DNA of 64,000 bases from Gautieria morchelliformis (GCA_015179125.1 WHVA01000092.1:186001-250000), one strand, 5' to 3'; counted from the first letter of the stretch, positions 23,951-36,967 are shown. A program made the numbers and translations. Notes: generated by a model not told the origin, from the sequence alone.

Positions 23951-24954
23951 GAATGTTAACTTTGTTCTCGCCAGAACAAAGTTAACATTCACCTATCATA
24001 CTAAGTACGAGTAAGTATAAGTAGCGGCAGCCAAATACGCAACAACGCCGCCACCGCGACCGGAGCGCTCTGGCCCAGTGCATGCTGAATTTAAAAAGCG
24101 TACTTACGCGTAAACCGTTGCACAGCACTAATTAAAAATTTAATAGGGGGGTGGGTTGGTAATGGATCAGTGAAAATCAAATTGCAGCATTATCAATTAC
24201 CAGTATATCAAACAGTACTAAAAGGAAGGATCATCGAATCATCGATCATCGTCACCGCCACTTTGACTACTGTACTGCCGCAGACAAAAATAGTTGAACC
24301 CTCGATGCTGCAGCGCTGATTCCTCCCAGACTAGTACTGTACACTGAGGGCGCTGGCCGCTCGCCGCAGAATCATAACAGCGGACAAGATGGTCAGCGAT
24401 GATCAGTGCTGGCATGGTCGGAGTCAATATCTATCTATCTGCGGAGTGTACCAAATATATAATCTCCTATCGGGAGATATATTTAGCTTATATGTGAGCC
24501 GCTATTCCAAATATTATCCAAGTCTCTGCGGACTTGTTCTTTTCGCTTGCTCAAATTTCTGTACATTCATTCTATATTGCAGGCACGCGCGTCATCGCCG
24601 TCTCGACACGCACGTTGTTGACTTGCACAACGAGTCCGAGTCCGACGTGCCGACTGCTACATCGATGTATCCTCCATACGTTCACGCATGCCTGCATCCT
24701 GCCATTGCACGCACTCGGACTGCGTGGCCCACTTGCTTCCGATCCCTCGCACCCGTGGCACCTCAATTAAGGCAAAAAATTAATTTAATAATTTTTATTT
24801 TTGCAGACGAGGCAAACTAGGCACCGGGTCGAGCGCAAACGCCAATTAAGCCGTGGCTTGCAGGAGCAAGCTAGGACAAATGGAAATGCGTCACGCTGAA
24901 ATGCTCGAGGGCCGCGCCAACAAATCCAACTGATATGATAAGCCTATCATATCA
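23951..24954. repeat. Long direct repeat, copy A, with palindromic ends
   Basis: Starts with an 18-bp-arm hairpin (gaatgttaactttgttct / agaacaaagttaacattc, 23951-23990). It ends with the palindrome tgatatgataagcctatcatatca (24931-24954). The interior aligns collinearly with 26516-27473 (for example cgtaaaccgttgcacagcac, tggatcagtgaaaatcaaat and gcaggcacgcgcgtcatc), with many small indels. Confidence 0.8.
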
Positions 24955-25127
24955 ATTGTGTTCCGTCTAATCCAAGCATACAACCCAACTGCCGGAAGTG
25001 CATCGGGGTATCTACATAATAATATGACCTGCCAGTGCGAGGATGCCTCACGCCATATTACCTATTGGGACATTCGATACACATGGAAACGAGAACGTCT
25101 TCATAGTCGTCACAGGATGGATCCTAG

Positions 25128-26472
25128 ATGGACCAGTCGACCGAGAGTGCTTATACCAGACTGGTCATGTCGTGGCCTATTCTCAGTGCCCGCCTTCGGG
25201 CACATGACACGGTATCGTTCAATGCAAGATTCGTAGACCACGGCGTGGCTCTGGTCCAGCAAGTGCAGAAATGGCAGTACCAGCTACCTCCCGAATTTGC
25301 CTCGTCCACCCCTCAGCCGCCGATTTTTAAAACCGTCCACATACCCGGGTCCATCCACGATCACTACATCTACTCGAAACCGTCCGATGACATTCGTTGC
25401 ACCATAAAGCACAACCCCAGTGACTTCTACTCTCAAGGCGGACCGAGGTCTGTGGGGGATCTTATGAGTAAAGATATTCCTCTGGCCCAGCTACAGCTGA
25501 CCATGTCCGACGACGCTACTATTATCGGACTCACCACTCCACATGTTTTGTGCGATGGGTATGGCAACAAAGAAATCATTCTTGCCCTCGCTCGCATTCT
25601 CCGGGGAGAAGAAGTGGCGCCGCTTCAGCTTGGAGATCCATTCGAACCTATACTCAACGTACAGACGCCGCCCGATCCACCGCCATATCGGAGAGTCTTT
25701 AATATGCGGCAAGTCGTCGTCGTTATGGCATGCTTGATATGGGACTTGATCCGTGCTCGTAATATCCAAAATCGGGAGCTTTTCTTTCCCAAAGCAGAAG
25801 TCGATAAGTTGAAGGAAGAAGCCATGGATGACCTTAGAAAACAATATGGGGAACAACCTGATATCTGGGTTAGCTCCAGCGATGTCTTGGTTGCGTTCTG
25901 CTTGAAGGTTCGTGCCAATAAAATGGACTGTTGATCGATCGTACCTACCCCCCGACACGGGCGCAGACACCTCCTAATGTGCTTTGTGCCACTAACATGC
26001 GTCGATGTCTCGCCGATGCCCTGTCCAAACCATATCTTCACAATGGCGTCTGTACCGTCGTAACACCCCCTCTCCCCGCAGTGAAAAACCGGCTTCGGTG
26101 GCGCATGGCAAATGCGGACCGGGCGACTTCGTTCTTTGAGCCCAACTGGAGCATGGAACGTCGTGACTAACTGGCGGGACATGAAACTCATGGAAATCGA
26201 TTTTTCCGGACCCCTCCCTGAAGGGAAGTGATAAGAAAATCAACTGCGTATATCTTTGGGGAAACGCTGTCCATCCTTTTCCCACCCCAAACTGTATGGC
26301 TTTGGTTGCCGACGACCCTAGAGGCGGAATTTGGATGGGTGGTAGGTTCACCTCCCCTTGCGATATTTTCCACGACGCTCATCATCTGCCATTACTCCTG
26401 CTGCCTTTAGGATTCTTTTCGGAAAAAGTCTGGTTGAGAAAAGACGGGTTTGGCCAGTTCATCAAAGGCTAA
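25128..26472 (+). pseudogene. BAHD-like acyltransferase (transferase family), apparently frameshifted
   Basis: The frame from ATG 25128 contains ESAYTRLVMSWPILSARL, VGDLMSKDIPLAQLQLT and the catalytic HxxxDG motif as THPHVLCDGYG-like (actual TTPHVLCDGYG). WVSSSDVLVAFCLK is also present, all as in PF02458 transferases. Downstream similarity continues in shifted frames: ATNMRRCLADALSKPYLHNG, then VVTNWRDMKLMEIDFSG, then KKINCVYLWGNAVHPFP and GGIWMG. Reaching each requires a shift of one base (near 25915, 26160 and 26228), with no GT-AG intron available at least at the last. The end frame stops at 26470 after FGQFIKG. The DFGWG-type motif of plant BAHD enzymes is not seen. It lies exactly between repeat copies A and B. 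Sequencing error is an alternative explanation for single shifts. Confidence 0.65.
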
Positions 26473-26515
26473 ATTGTCTGTTACCAACGTTTGGTGATAT
26501 CCAAAGAACAGTTTT

Positions 26516-27473
26516 ATGTTAACTTTGTTCCAGTGAGTGATTCACTGGAACAAAGTTAACATTCATCTACGGTAGCCAGATATGCACAACGCCGCTACCT
26601 GGAGCGCTCTGCATGGATTCGTGTTTCGAAAGCGTAAACCGTTGCACAGCACTTAATTATGGGGTTGCTGATGGATCAGTGAAAATCAAATTGCAACATT
26701 ACCAACAGCAAAGGAAGATCGTCGCCACTTTGCGTCGAGACACGACACTGCCGCAGACAAAAATAACCCTCGATGCTGACTCCTCCCACATGCTGCAGGG
26801 CGCGCGCCGCTCGCCGCAGAATCATAACAGCGGACACTTCTCGTCCTAAGTAGATAGTAAGTGACGATCAGCGCTGTCGGAACCATCGACCAAACTCAAG
26901 ATATCTTCTGAGTATCTGTCGCAGCCAAATATCTCCTATCGAGATATTTAGCTTAGATGTGAGCCGATATTCCAGATAATACTAAATCCAAGTCTCTGCC
27001 GGGGATATATATATGTGGACTTGTTCTTTTTGCTTGCTCAAAGTTCTATACATAATTCTATACTTATTGCAGGCACGCGCGTCATCACCCGACGCGTTGT
27101 TGAAGCGTCACGCGGCGTCACTGCTGCACAAACAAGTAGTCCGACGTGCCGACTGGTACCGTCAACATGCCATCCATACGTTCACGCATGCCCTGCACCT
27201 GCCATTGCACGGACTCGGACTGTGTGGCCCACTTGCTTCAGATCACTCGCACCCATATCGTCACCTCAAGGCAAACGAGGCAAACTAGACACTCGAGTGC
27301 AAACGCCAATTAAGCCGTGACTTGCAGCAGCTAGCTAGGAAAAAGGGACATGCTTTACGTCGAAGTGGTGTCGAGGGCCGCGCCAACAGACCCAATACAT
27401 ATGATAGCCTATCATATGTGTTGGGTGCGCGGCCCTCGACCACTTCGACCTAAAGCGTGTCCCTTTGTCGTTG
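26516..27473. repeat. Long direct repeat, copy B, with palindromic ends
   Basis: Second copy of 23951-24954, same orientation. Its left hairpin has ~21-bp arms (26516-26562). Its right end is a large imperfect palindrome with ~60-bp arms centred near 27408 (27344-27473), containing cgaagtggtgtcgagggccg and its inverse. Confidence 0.8.
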
Positions 27474-29487
27474 CTGCTGCCGATTGTTTGTGGTCTCCGG
27501 CAATTATTTTTTTCGGTCTCTTGTCAATATCTAGCTCACTAAAACCGTCAGTCACTGTGCAATGAAGATGTTGAAGGCGGAACATTCGGGTTCACACACG
27601 ACATCCGAAGGTGCTCATCATGCTAACCTTCGACCGCAGGGACTTTTCTCTATCAGGAATCAGAGTCGGAGATCGACTTGGGACTAGCTTATAGACCTTG
27701 AGCGGCCGGACACTGTATAGGAATCACTATCGTGTCTACACTCAAGATCAAGTTCACATTATCAATACCATAAATGCGCGATCCGACGTCGCGAGAACAT
27801 CGTTGGCGCTCTTTCCATCTATTCCCCTCCCTGGACATTGAAACCGACGCATTTGCCAGTAAGCGGTCGGATTCCGACTGCCTCAGAAACTGTCCGACTC
27901 AGGCCGACGTTGATTTCAGATTACTACAATCGGTACTTAGAAGGCTTGTACAACTTTTGGCGTCTGATGCAAGACCTTTATATTACTTTGTGGGGCCCGC
28001 GCCATTTTGCTGATGGCCGTGTAGAAAATGACTCGCCCTTATAATTACCCTCGTATTTTGCGCTATATAACATACTTAATAGGAGGTATTGATTGAGTTT
28101 GACCTAATCACGAGGTCTAGGGCTGGTGTCCTCGTGGCATGTTGGCTGCTCAGTGGCGCGTCTCCGAGGAGGGAAACGTGGTAGACTCTGAGTGTCGGAC
28201 TCGAAAACCCGCATGCTGATTTGTGACCCTATACGGCCTGTAGACCCTGCAATCCGTGCAATCCTGCACGCTGTGCCTTAGGATCATCTGGCTTAGTTTT
28301 GGAAGTCCCGAGTACAGTACGTGACCCTTGGCAATTTATACTAGACTCACTAATTGTCGCACCATGAGCGATATAATATTCACGACGCCCTAAGTACGGC
28401 CATACTCTTCCATACTCAACTAGCCCTGTTCAGGATATGGCTTGGTCGTCTAAGCAATCGGACACCATACCAGAATAAGTGAGGGAGGGTCCACTAGTAC
28501 CTGGCTGGTTGTGCCTTGCGTCGCGAAGAGGGTGTTGATAACTTCAAAGTTGTTGCAGGTTCGTGCTGGCCCTGCCACACCCGGCCTAAAGCCTCCTTCT
28601 AAGTACTCTACCAGCACCAACACATGTTTAAATCCTAACCCCCCTAACCCCTAACCCCCCAACCTATTCTGGCTGCCTCTGCCGTGGCGTATGCTCAATT
28701 CGCACTAAAGATTGTTAAGCCATTAGATCAAGAGTTTCTCCAAATCAATGGAACTTTCCCGGTGGAGCTTAATTCAATGCACCTGTGGGTTGACTGTGGT
28801 GTTACTATATTTTGTTCTGAAAACTTTAGGATACCACTACCGGGACTCGAGGACCATATACTCAACTTTCGCTTTGCGCAGAAATCACTGGCCTCCCCCT
28901 TGTGCAACACCACCATGGTAACCATTCTCTGACTGCGCCGTTCTCCCCGGCCAAGCATACAATATCACCGTTCCGGCGAACTACCGCCCTGGGTTGACGA
29001 GACTTACCGCGGGACACGTAACGCACGAGAATGTGAGGCTCTAGATCTGACAAGCTGCCCTAACATGAAGGTGACAGAGACGACCTCGATTGAGGTGTTC
29101 TTGGGAAGTAGGATTGACGAGGTTAATTTCTATTGCGGAGACTCCGTAATAGATGCCTTCTGCTTACTGTCGAACGCATCTCGCAGTCCACAGTACGACC
29201 GTTATTACTTGGCTCACTGTGTCAGGGATTCGTTACCATACACACACTTCTTGAGGAAAGCTCACATGCCAAGAGACAACGTACAAGTTGGTGCCAGGAT
29301 TGCCTGATCAGTCTGCACCAGGCCATTAATTACCTTTCCTCCTACAACTTAAGTTAATAGTCTGGTATATGTCGGCAACTAATCTTGCTTGAGGATTCAA
29401 TGGGCGGTGCGCCCTGGGCGGACTGCGGGGTGGGCCGAGTGTGCGGGCTTCAAAGATCTTCAAGACACAAGCTCGCTGCCCGCTCCG
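27474..29487. other. 2-kb interval without a supported gene
   Basis: Contains several short open frames. One at 28684-28932 (SMHLWVDCGVTIFCS) is coherent over 80 residues, but I do not recognise it and it lacks an ATG at its start. A telomere-like C-rich tract is present at 28633. Confidence 0.35.
28633..28664. repeat. Interstitial telomere-like tract
   Basis: Degenerate cctaacccc units (four) resemble fungal CCCTAA telomere repeats. It may be chance or a scar. Confidence 0.5.
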
Positions 29488-32400
29488 ATGAGCACGTACC
29501 AGACCTCCCTGGCGGGCAATGTGCTGAACAGGGTGCCGGAGGAGGCGACGGGGCCTCATGGCGGCGTCGACGACGCCGGCCACGAGTTTGACTTGCCTGT
29601 GTCACGCCCAGCGGAGTCGCGCTCATCTCGCCCCAGGCCTGTTTCAATGCCGCCACAAGCTTACCATCCCCTTCCAGTCCCTCCAGAGCCTGCAACCAGC
29701 AGACGGTCCGTCGAAGAGCCTCGCCCACGCCCAGAGCAGGCCCAGAAGTCGTCCCGCAGTTCCAAGGTGCTGGGCGACTACACCCTGGGGAAGACTCTCG
29801 GGCAGGGCAGCATGGGCAAAGTCAAACTCGCTCAGCACAATGGCACCGGGGAGAAGGTACGCCCATTTGCCGTCAATCATGGTCGCTCTCTGACGAGGGC
29901 ACAGCTCGCCATCAAAATAGTGCCCCGTGTGCCCCACACGTCGAGCTCGACGGCCGGGACCCATGATGCCGTATCTAAACAACACAGCAAAGACGCATCT
30001 AAAGAAATCCGCACGATTCGAGAGGCGTCGCTCTGTCTTCTTCTGCACCATCCCTATATCTGCGGTATGCGCGAGCTCATCGTTCACCAGCACCATTATT
30101 ATATGGTATTCGAGTACGCCAGCGGTGGTCAAATGCTCGACTACATAATATCCCATGGTCGCCTCCGTGAACGCGTTGCGCGCAAGTTCGCAAGGCAGAT
30201 CGGCTCCGCCCTGGAGTACTGTCATCGTAACAATGTCGTCCACCGTGATCTCAAGATCGAAAACATACTTATATCTCAAACGGGCAACATCAAGATAATT
30301 GACTTCGGCCTTTCTAATCTCTACAACCCAGCAGCCCATCTTTCTACTTTCTGCGGCTCCCTCTACTTTGCCGCACCCGAACTTCTCAACGCAAAGGTTT
30401 ACACTGGCCCCGAAGTCGACGTGTGGAGCTTTGGAGTTGTTCTATATGTCTTGGTCTGCGGGAAGGTTCCGTTTGACGACCAGTCCATGCCAGCCCTCCA
30501 TGCCAAGATCAAGCGTGGTCTGGTCGAGTACCCTTTGTGGCTCAGCGCAGGTACGCCAGTTGTCTTATGAATAACTTTTCACACTAATTCTCCGCAGAGT
30601 GCAAACACCTCCTTTCCAGAATGCTCGTTACCAACCCTGCACTTCGTGCTCCTCTCCCCGAGGTGCTTGCCCACCCATGGATGACACGGTCTTTCACTGG
30701 AGCCCCCGATCCCCACCTTGTCCACCGGGAACCGCTTCGTCCTGAAGAACTGGATCCACATGTTGTCCGCGGCATGTCCGGCTTTGAATTTGGGACACCG
30801 GAGGACATCCAGAGTCGTCTGGTCACTGTCCTGGAGTCAGATGCCTATATACGTGCTGTGCACACCTGGAATCAGCGTCGCGCAGGTGGACCCTTGAATA
30901 TGTCTCTGAATGGTGGCGCACGATCATCATCCACATTCTCCTTCGACTCTGGGTCTGGGAAGGAGCCCCTAAGTCCGTCTAAGTCCACCCCCAGGAAGCG
31001 ATTCTCTGGCTTTGACTTCTATAGGCGCAAGCTCTTCTCCCCTGGTAGTACGTCCCCCCCTAGTACGCCCGTTCCAAAATTGGCGTCAGCTTCAGGCACG
31101 ACTTCCGCCCTGTCGCTTTCACATGGTGCTGATGCCAATGGAGTTGACCCCACTCGAGGTTTCCATCCTCTCATATCCATTTACTATTTGGTCCGCGAGA
31201 AACAAGAACGTGAACGTGTATATGGGCCGGGCTATTTCGCATCCTCTCAGCTATCCCTCCATTCGACACAACACCACCTCTCATCACAGCCGTCAAAGTC
31301 CTCCTACACGACCACAGATGCAGATGGACTTACATCCAAGCTGCCGCCTCCGTCTTTTAAGCCTCCATCAATCCGAACGACACCCCCGGTCCTGGACCAA
31401 CCCCAGGTTCAACCCCCAGCCCAGCAGAAAGCCGACTATAGTATGCCGTTACCCCTTCTCCCCGCGCCCGAGTCGTCACATTACTCCGGAATGTCGTTCG
31501 ATGGGCCCGCCACCCTGGCGTCGCCGTCTCCGACACATAGCACATTCACTGCGCCGCAGACGCCACAGCCGCAGCCGCGTGCCAGAGACCTCGACCTGGG
31601 GATGCAGAATGTCGCGGCTGCGCCACCGTCGCCGCAGACTCCTACAATCGTTACGGGGACGATGCCCCGGGCGCCGCCTGTGTCGACACATCGGCGAAGT
31701 CATAGCCTGAGTCAAAGACCGTCCGTAACAAGAGGGTGGGCTGGCGTGATAGGTACAGGAGCCCAGCAGTCCATTGTGAAGGGCGAACCGCGAACGGCAG
31801 GCCCGGAAGTGACAACCTTTCCGGTACAGGACGAGCTGCTTCTTCCCCGAGGCCTGGAGCTGGAACCGGAACCGGAACCGGAGAAGGAGAAGGAGAAGGA
31901 AAAAGTGAGAGACGAAGAGGATACGGAGAAGGAGAAGGAGAAGGAGCGGGAGAAGGAGTCGATCAATGGGCATGCCAATGGGACCGGCCATGAAAAGGAG
32001 CTGCCTGAGAACCCACCATCATTGGGTGCTGGCGCAACTCTCGCAAGGAAATTTGGCAGTCTACTCGTGGGCTCACGGGGAGATGGACACGAGCGCCGCG
32101 GGGGTGGGAAACGAGCGAGCATTCTCAGCATGTCACCGCGGAAATCCATTGAGAGCGAGAAAGAGAAAGAGAAAGAGAAGGAGAAAGAGAAGGAGAAAGA
32201 GAAGGAGAAAGAGAAGGAGAAAGAGAAGGAGAAAGAGAAGGACCATGATCACAGTGAAAGGGAGGAACGTGATCACGAACGAGACCGAGACCGAGAGAGC
32301 AAGCCGGAGCAGGACGATAAGGATAAAGTTGATCTTGTCACTCATGGGATCCGAGAAAGTATAAGTCAGCCGCTTGGTACCATTCACCGTCGGGCGGCAA

Positions 32401-33591
32401 CAATTCTTGACCCAGCTGGACGTGCCTCTCGGCATGAGCGGCGAAGCAGCACCGGGGCAAGCGCGTTTGTGGGTGGTACAGTAGGACGTAAGATAAAGCC
32501 CCCTCCAAGTGCTGGTCCTGGAGCATCCCCAAGCATCGGACGTGCTGAGAAGTGGCAATCCAGGGAGGATCAAGGTAGCATAGATCGAAACCCCCGCTTA
32601 GACGAGCAGGGTAATATCGTCAATGGACGTAGCGAGCATCGCAAGGCGGAGGAGGAGGTGACGACAGAAAAAGACTTCAAGCCTGTGTTCCTGAAGGGAC
32701 TCTTTAGGTGTGTAATACGGTCACGCTCTCTGAGGTTCGTACAGCTGTTGACCATGTGCCTAGCGTGGCCACGACGTCGACAAAACCCCCTCCAGTGATC
32801 AAATCTGACATTAAGCGTGTCCTAGAGCGGATGCAGGTTCGGTACCGCGAGACTAAAGGCGGCTATGACTGCATACACCTCCCCTCTATTGACCTCAATT
32901 CGCTTACTGAGGCTCAGAACCAGCGATACCAGCATCAGCACCAGCGCTCTGGCGGGCCTGAGGGTACGGCACGGCGATCTCTTGTGCACAAAGCCTCGAA
33001 ACTTACTTTCTCTGGTAACAAAGGCAAGGAGAAAGAACACGACGCTGCTGCGACAACTGAGAAGGACAAAGAAAAGGAGGCTCCTGGGAGACCATCGGCA
33101 ACAGCCAGCAGTGGTTCCTCGTCGTTCTTCAATGCCCCAGGCCCTACTGCTGTAATAACACTACCAAATGCGTCAGAACGGCCGCCAAGCGTTACGGGGC
33201 CTGGTCAGCCACCGCAATCTGAGGGCTCAAACCCCAGTCTTCCCCATGACGATCAACGACCGAGGTCACCATCCAAGCCCAAGTTCTTGCCTCCCATTCC
33301 ACGCGACTTTGCTGTTCCCGCGGTCACTAAGGATGCATCGAGACCTACAAATGGGGAAGCGGAGAAGGACCCATTCGATGTTTCTAATCAAAATAGTCTT
33401 TCGGTGCGATTCGAGATCAATATTGTCAAGGTACGGGTGGATGCTGTCGATCTCCCAGTGGGGCATTTCTGACATTGACTGCGCAGGTCCCTTGGCTGCC
33501 GTTACACGGCATACAGTTTCGCAGAGTGGGCGGTGATGGCTGGCAATATCAAATGCTTGCGCGACGTGTCTTAACTGAACTGAAATTATGA
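29488..33591 (+). CDS. KIN1: KIN1/PAR-1/MARK-type serine/threonine kinase with KA1 domain
   Basis: The ATG at 29488 gives [11 protein letters not shown]. The kinase domain starts [20 protein letters not shown]; a 48-bp intron then joins GEK to LAIKIVPR (catalytic Lys). It continues [33 protein letters not shown] (HRD), IIDFGLSN (DFG), [23 protein letters not shown] and HPWM. The long linker is Pro/Ser-rich with (EK)n tracts. The C-terminal exons [36 protein letters not shown] and [14 protein letters not shown]...[16 protein letters not shown] form the KA1 membrane-binding domain, stop at 33591. Introns near 29857-29904, 30552-30597, 32708-32761 and 33430-33486. Yeast homologues act in polarised exocytosis and ER stress; role here inferred. 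Full-length (~1,300 residues). Confidence 0.9.
32155..32241 (+). repeat. Coding hexanucleotide microsatellite
   Basis: (gagaaa/gagaag)n in the KIN1 linker encodes an uninterrupted EKEKEK tract of about 28 residues. It is expected to be a charged helix or disordered and likely length-polymorphic. Confidence 0.85.
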
Positions 33592-33971
33592 CACGGCGTA
33601 GTTGTTGTGTTTTACCTTCATATGGTCTCCACATTCGTTCCGTGTTTTTTTTTCTCTCTCATGCTGTCTCAGCCAACTGCCTCCCTCATGTTTACTTACG
33701 TTACACCACGTTTGTCTACATTTCCATTCCTAGATATCGTCTTCATCCGTATTTACTTTTTTGAGGTTCCGCCGCAACCATGTACGGAAGATGTGTACAT
33801 TTATTCCCAATGCAATTCATGCTGTGGATAAGCCTAGCAAACCAAGTGGAAAGATGCATTAATATGTACAGTGGAGCGAAAAAACATTTGGGTAATTTTC
33901 CAGGATATCTCAGTAGTCGAGGGGTAGTCGCGCTCGAATTCAAGCGCAGGATAGAGGTATATATACGAAGC
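33592..33971. other. Convergent 3' intergenic region
   Basis: 380 bp between the stops of KIN1 (+) and xylulokinase (-). No gene is seen. Confidence 0.4.
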
Positions 33972-36529
33972 TCAGACAAGGCCTTTGATGATCAGCGTTT
34001 CGAGACGACAGTACTCCGGAACCATCGCCGCATATGCCATGAATGCATCTGAGTCCGGCTCGGCAACCTTGACAAGCCCAAATTGCGCATCGGCGTCGTC
34101 TGTTTGGAGCGCACTAATAGGTGTCAAAGCTGCGGATGACGTTCCATTCGGGGAGAGTGCATTTGGGGACGGCGCCATGAGATCGGGCGTGGTGAATGCG
34201 GTCGACGGTGCACCAGGAGTACCGCCTATCGAACTCGTACCGTTCGTCGTTCCCGACGACGACGAAGTGTTCGTAAGCGTTCGCACTCGCGGAGCCGACT
34301 CAGGCTCGGGCGGGTATTTGAACACAGACGACGTGGGTACCTCACCGGTGCTCTGGAAACGTGCCACGTCCTCTTCGTCCTCCTCCACGAACGCAGTCGC
34401 AGCGAGCCCAGAGCGTGCGGACGCAGACGCGAGGTGCTTGGCCGCGGAAGGGCTGAACCGCGGCGTCGTGGGTGTGGAGCTCACAGCGTTCAGGGTCTGC
34501 TGCGCTGCCCAGCGTTTCCCGAGGAGCCACCTGACTTCATCTTCAAAACTGGGGTGTCGCTCGTCGGGTCGGGTGGCCCGGCGCCAGGCCCACCGTGCCA
34601 AATAGGCGCTGCCGAGAGCAGCGCGAGACGGTACGCCGGGTGGTGGGGAGGCTTGAGCGGGCGCAATTTGCGCCGCATCTAGTACGGTAGAAGGAACAAA
34701 CACAGGCGCATCGAACACGTCACCGAGGAGGTTTACCACGCTCGGGAAATGGGCTGCAGCGCCCACTGCGAACACGCGACGCGGAAGGTGCGTGGAATCA
34801 TAAGGATCGAAGGCTAGTCCGAGGCTGGTTGCGAGTGGCGTGGCGCGCGATGGTCTGGGTGTTGGTCGCGCGGGGTATAAAAGACCGGTCTGCGAGACCA
34901 TGCGCGCGAAGCGGGCACGGAAGGAGAGGATTTGGCTCTCCAGCAGGCAGCGCGGGTTGGCGCGAAGGTCTCGAAATTCGTTGACTTTGATTCCACTCTC
35001 AAAGCGATATATCCCTTTAACATGGGAAAATGGGTATGCCTCGCCCTGAAGCACCCAGAAGCTAAACAGCTTGTCATCGAGTCTATGGTGCAAAAGCAAG
35101 GCAAAAGGCTTGGAAAGAATGTGTAGTAAAGGTCCAGGGGACTCACCCGATGGAGCCGCCGGGGGGAACAATGGCGATCAAGCGGTCGAATGCGCTCCAG
35201 CTTTTGGTATACATATCGCGTACGAGCGAGCGGGGTACGTCCGCATTCCTGCCACAACGTCAGCGAACATCTGGATTAGATCAACATTACTCACCGACTG
35301 GAGAGCATAGTAACATATCGCGGGGTTTCAGAAGGATCTTGCGCGGGATGTGGGAAAAGACTGTATAGCCTTGTGGGAAGGTAGTGTGACGCGGCGGTTA
35401 GGAGAACATCGGTTGAACCGAAGGAAATGATGGAGTCGGAAGAAGTGGGACATAATGATAGGTACGTCGCGAGATGGTCGGACGTGAAGGGGATAATAGA
35501 CGTCTCTAGAAACTCGAATGAGATGGGGATGAACGTGAATAATGAGATATACATACCAGGGTCAAATCCGTAGCGCTCGACAAAGTATGGGGCGATAGCC
35601 CCAAGTCTTCTTCCCGGGTCCAGCTGAACAGCACCGAGCATTTCCTTGAGCACCCTCCCGCCCTCTTTGCTACCAGCCACCATCTCAAGGGTAAGCTCGT
35701 CCCACTGCCTCAATTGCGCATTCCACATTCCCGTGCCTGCAACTTCTGCAACGCCGAGTGCGGCCCACCTGCCCAAGAAGAGAGTTGCAATCAAAGCCGA
35801 GGCCAGCGAAAGGCGGCCTCCACGGGCGGTGCGCATCCAAGCCTCGGGATTGTCCTCACGAACTTTCATGGCCTGCGCAGCAGCCAGGGAAGCGTGAGCG
35901 GCAGTACCGACGCGGTGAGCCATGCTATCAGGTCCTCCTATGGCGGCCTCGATGGCCTGCGCCTGCGTTGCTGTCGAAGCATCATGCGGGGAGGGCGTGT
36001 GTAGAAGCGTGAAAGTCTTTGGGGTGCCAAGCTGAGCGTGGAGGGACAGCTGTGGAGAAAGGGACGCGAGTTGGGCAGCAGAGTCCTGCGTCCACCAGAC
36101 GGTGGCATTCTGAGCCGCACCGCCGATGCTTTTAACTTTGTTGAGATCCACGCGTGTACGAAGTTTTTGTAGGAGAATGTCTAGATGAACGGCATCAATA
36201 TTGCTTCCGTTGATACCCACCGTTCTAGGCACGACAGTGACACAGACCTAGAGCCTTAACCCACATGTCGACGGGTGTAGTATATGCATCTCCAGGTGTT
36301 GTGAAGACGCCGCCGTGGGTTCTGACGAATCCGATAGAGTCAACGCTCGCGCCATCCTGGAGAGGTGTCCTACTCACTGATACTCTGATAAGTCGGTGTC
36401 AAAATCGACCGCCTCAGCGGCGACAAGGTCGAGCTGCTCGTCGACGACAACAGCGCGCAGCTGCTCGGTTGCCAACTCGAGACCAAGAAAATGGGTGGGT
36501 TTACCAGCTGGGGGCGTCTTGGAAGGCAT
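33972..36529 (-). CDS. D-xylulose kinase (xylulokinase, FGGY family)
   Basis: Phosphorylates D-xylulose to xylulose 5-phosphate, linking pentose catabolism to the pentose phosphate pathway. The ATG at 36529 begins MPSKTPPAGKPTHFLGLELA, with the first phosphate-binding-like segment FLGLELATEQLRAVVVD. The next exons give THGGVFTTPGDAYTTPVDMW and DILLQKLRTRVDLNKVKSIG, then QNATVWWTQDS, AIGGPDSMAHRVGTAAHA (the sugar-binding loop region), GTGMWNAQLRQWDELTLEMV and ISFGSTDVLL. A later exon has FWVLQGEAYPFSHVKG. The C-terminal part holds a Ser/Thr-rich low-complexity insert (34150-34430) before FGLVKVAEPDSDAFMAYAAM and the stop at 33972. There are about five introns. It is tail-to-tail with KIN1. The intron layout at 35160-35300 and around 35540 was not fully resolved. 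Confidence 0.85.
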
Positions 36530-36967
36530 GTTTGAGCTAAGAGAATTTGTAGAGTATGAGAAAGAGAAAAGAAAGTGATGGGTGTCGAGTGGAGAATAAG
36601 CCTGGCGGGCGGATTAGACAAGAAATTCTCAGTGAGCGTTCATCAGCACCACTTAACCGACCGAAGTACAACCGTTTGGTCCCGCATCCACTTCGTGTCC
36701 CAATTTATTCCGCCACGTCATTTCGCAACAATCTTCAAAAAGGAACGTTTGCCTTTTGGGATGATTCTCAGGGGCAAACATCGTTCTTCTTTCGACTTTC
36801 AAAATTATGGTTTGCATGCTGGGCTTGGATAAATCCCTGGTAAGATGTTTATCGCATTAAGGAACCCAATATTAAGGGGTGTGAATATCCGAAATATAGC
36901 ACTTCTGTACAATATACGTAGATGTGGTCGAAGAAGACGAATGCAAAAATTACCCAGCAAACAAGTA
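36530..36967. other. Intergenic region, xylulokinase promoter / PAC1 3' flank
   Basis: 438 bp; short open frames only, none convincing. Confidence 0.4.

Noticed and set aside
28684..28932. 80-residue ORF (…HLWVDCGVTIFC…)
   Set aside because: Begins without an ATG, with no supporting exons or recognised homology; kept only as a note in the interval entry.
31966..32364. Lys/Arg-rich frame in the gagaag tract
   Set aside because: Alternative frame of the EK microsatellite inside KIN1.
30621..32798. Separate 725-residue gene at 30.6-32.8 kb
   Set aside because: It is an internal exon of KIN1; introns at 30552-30597 and 32708-32761 join it to the kinase and KA1 parts.
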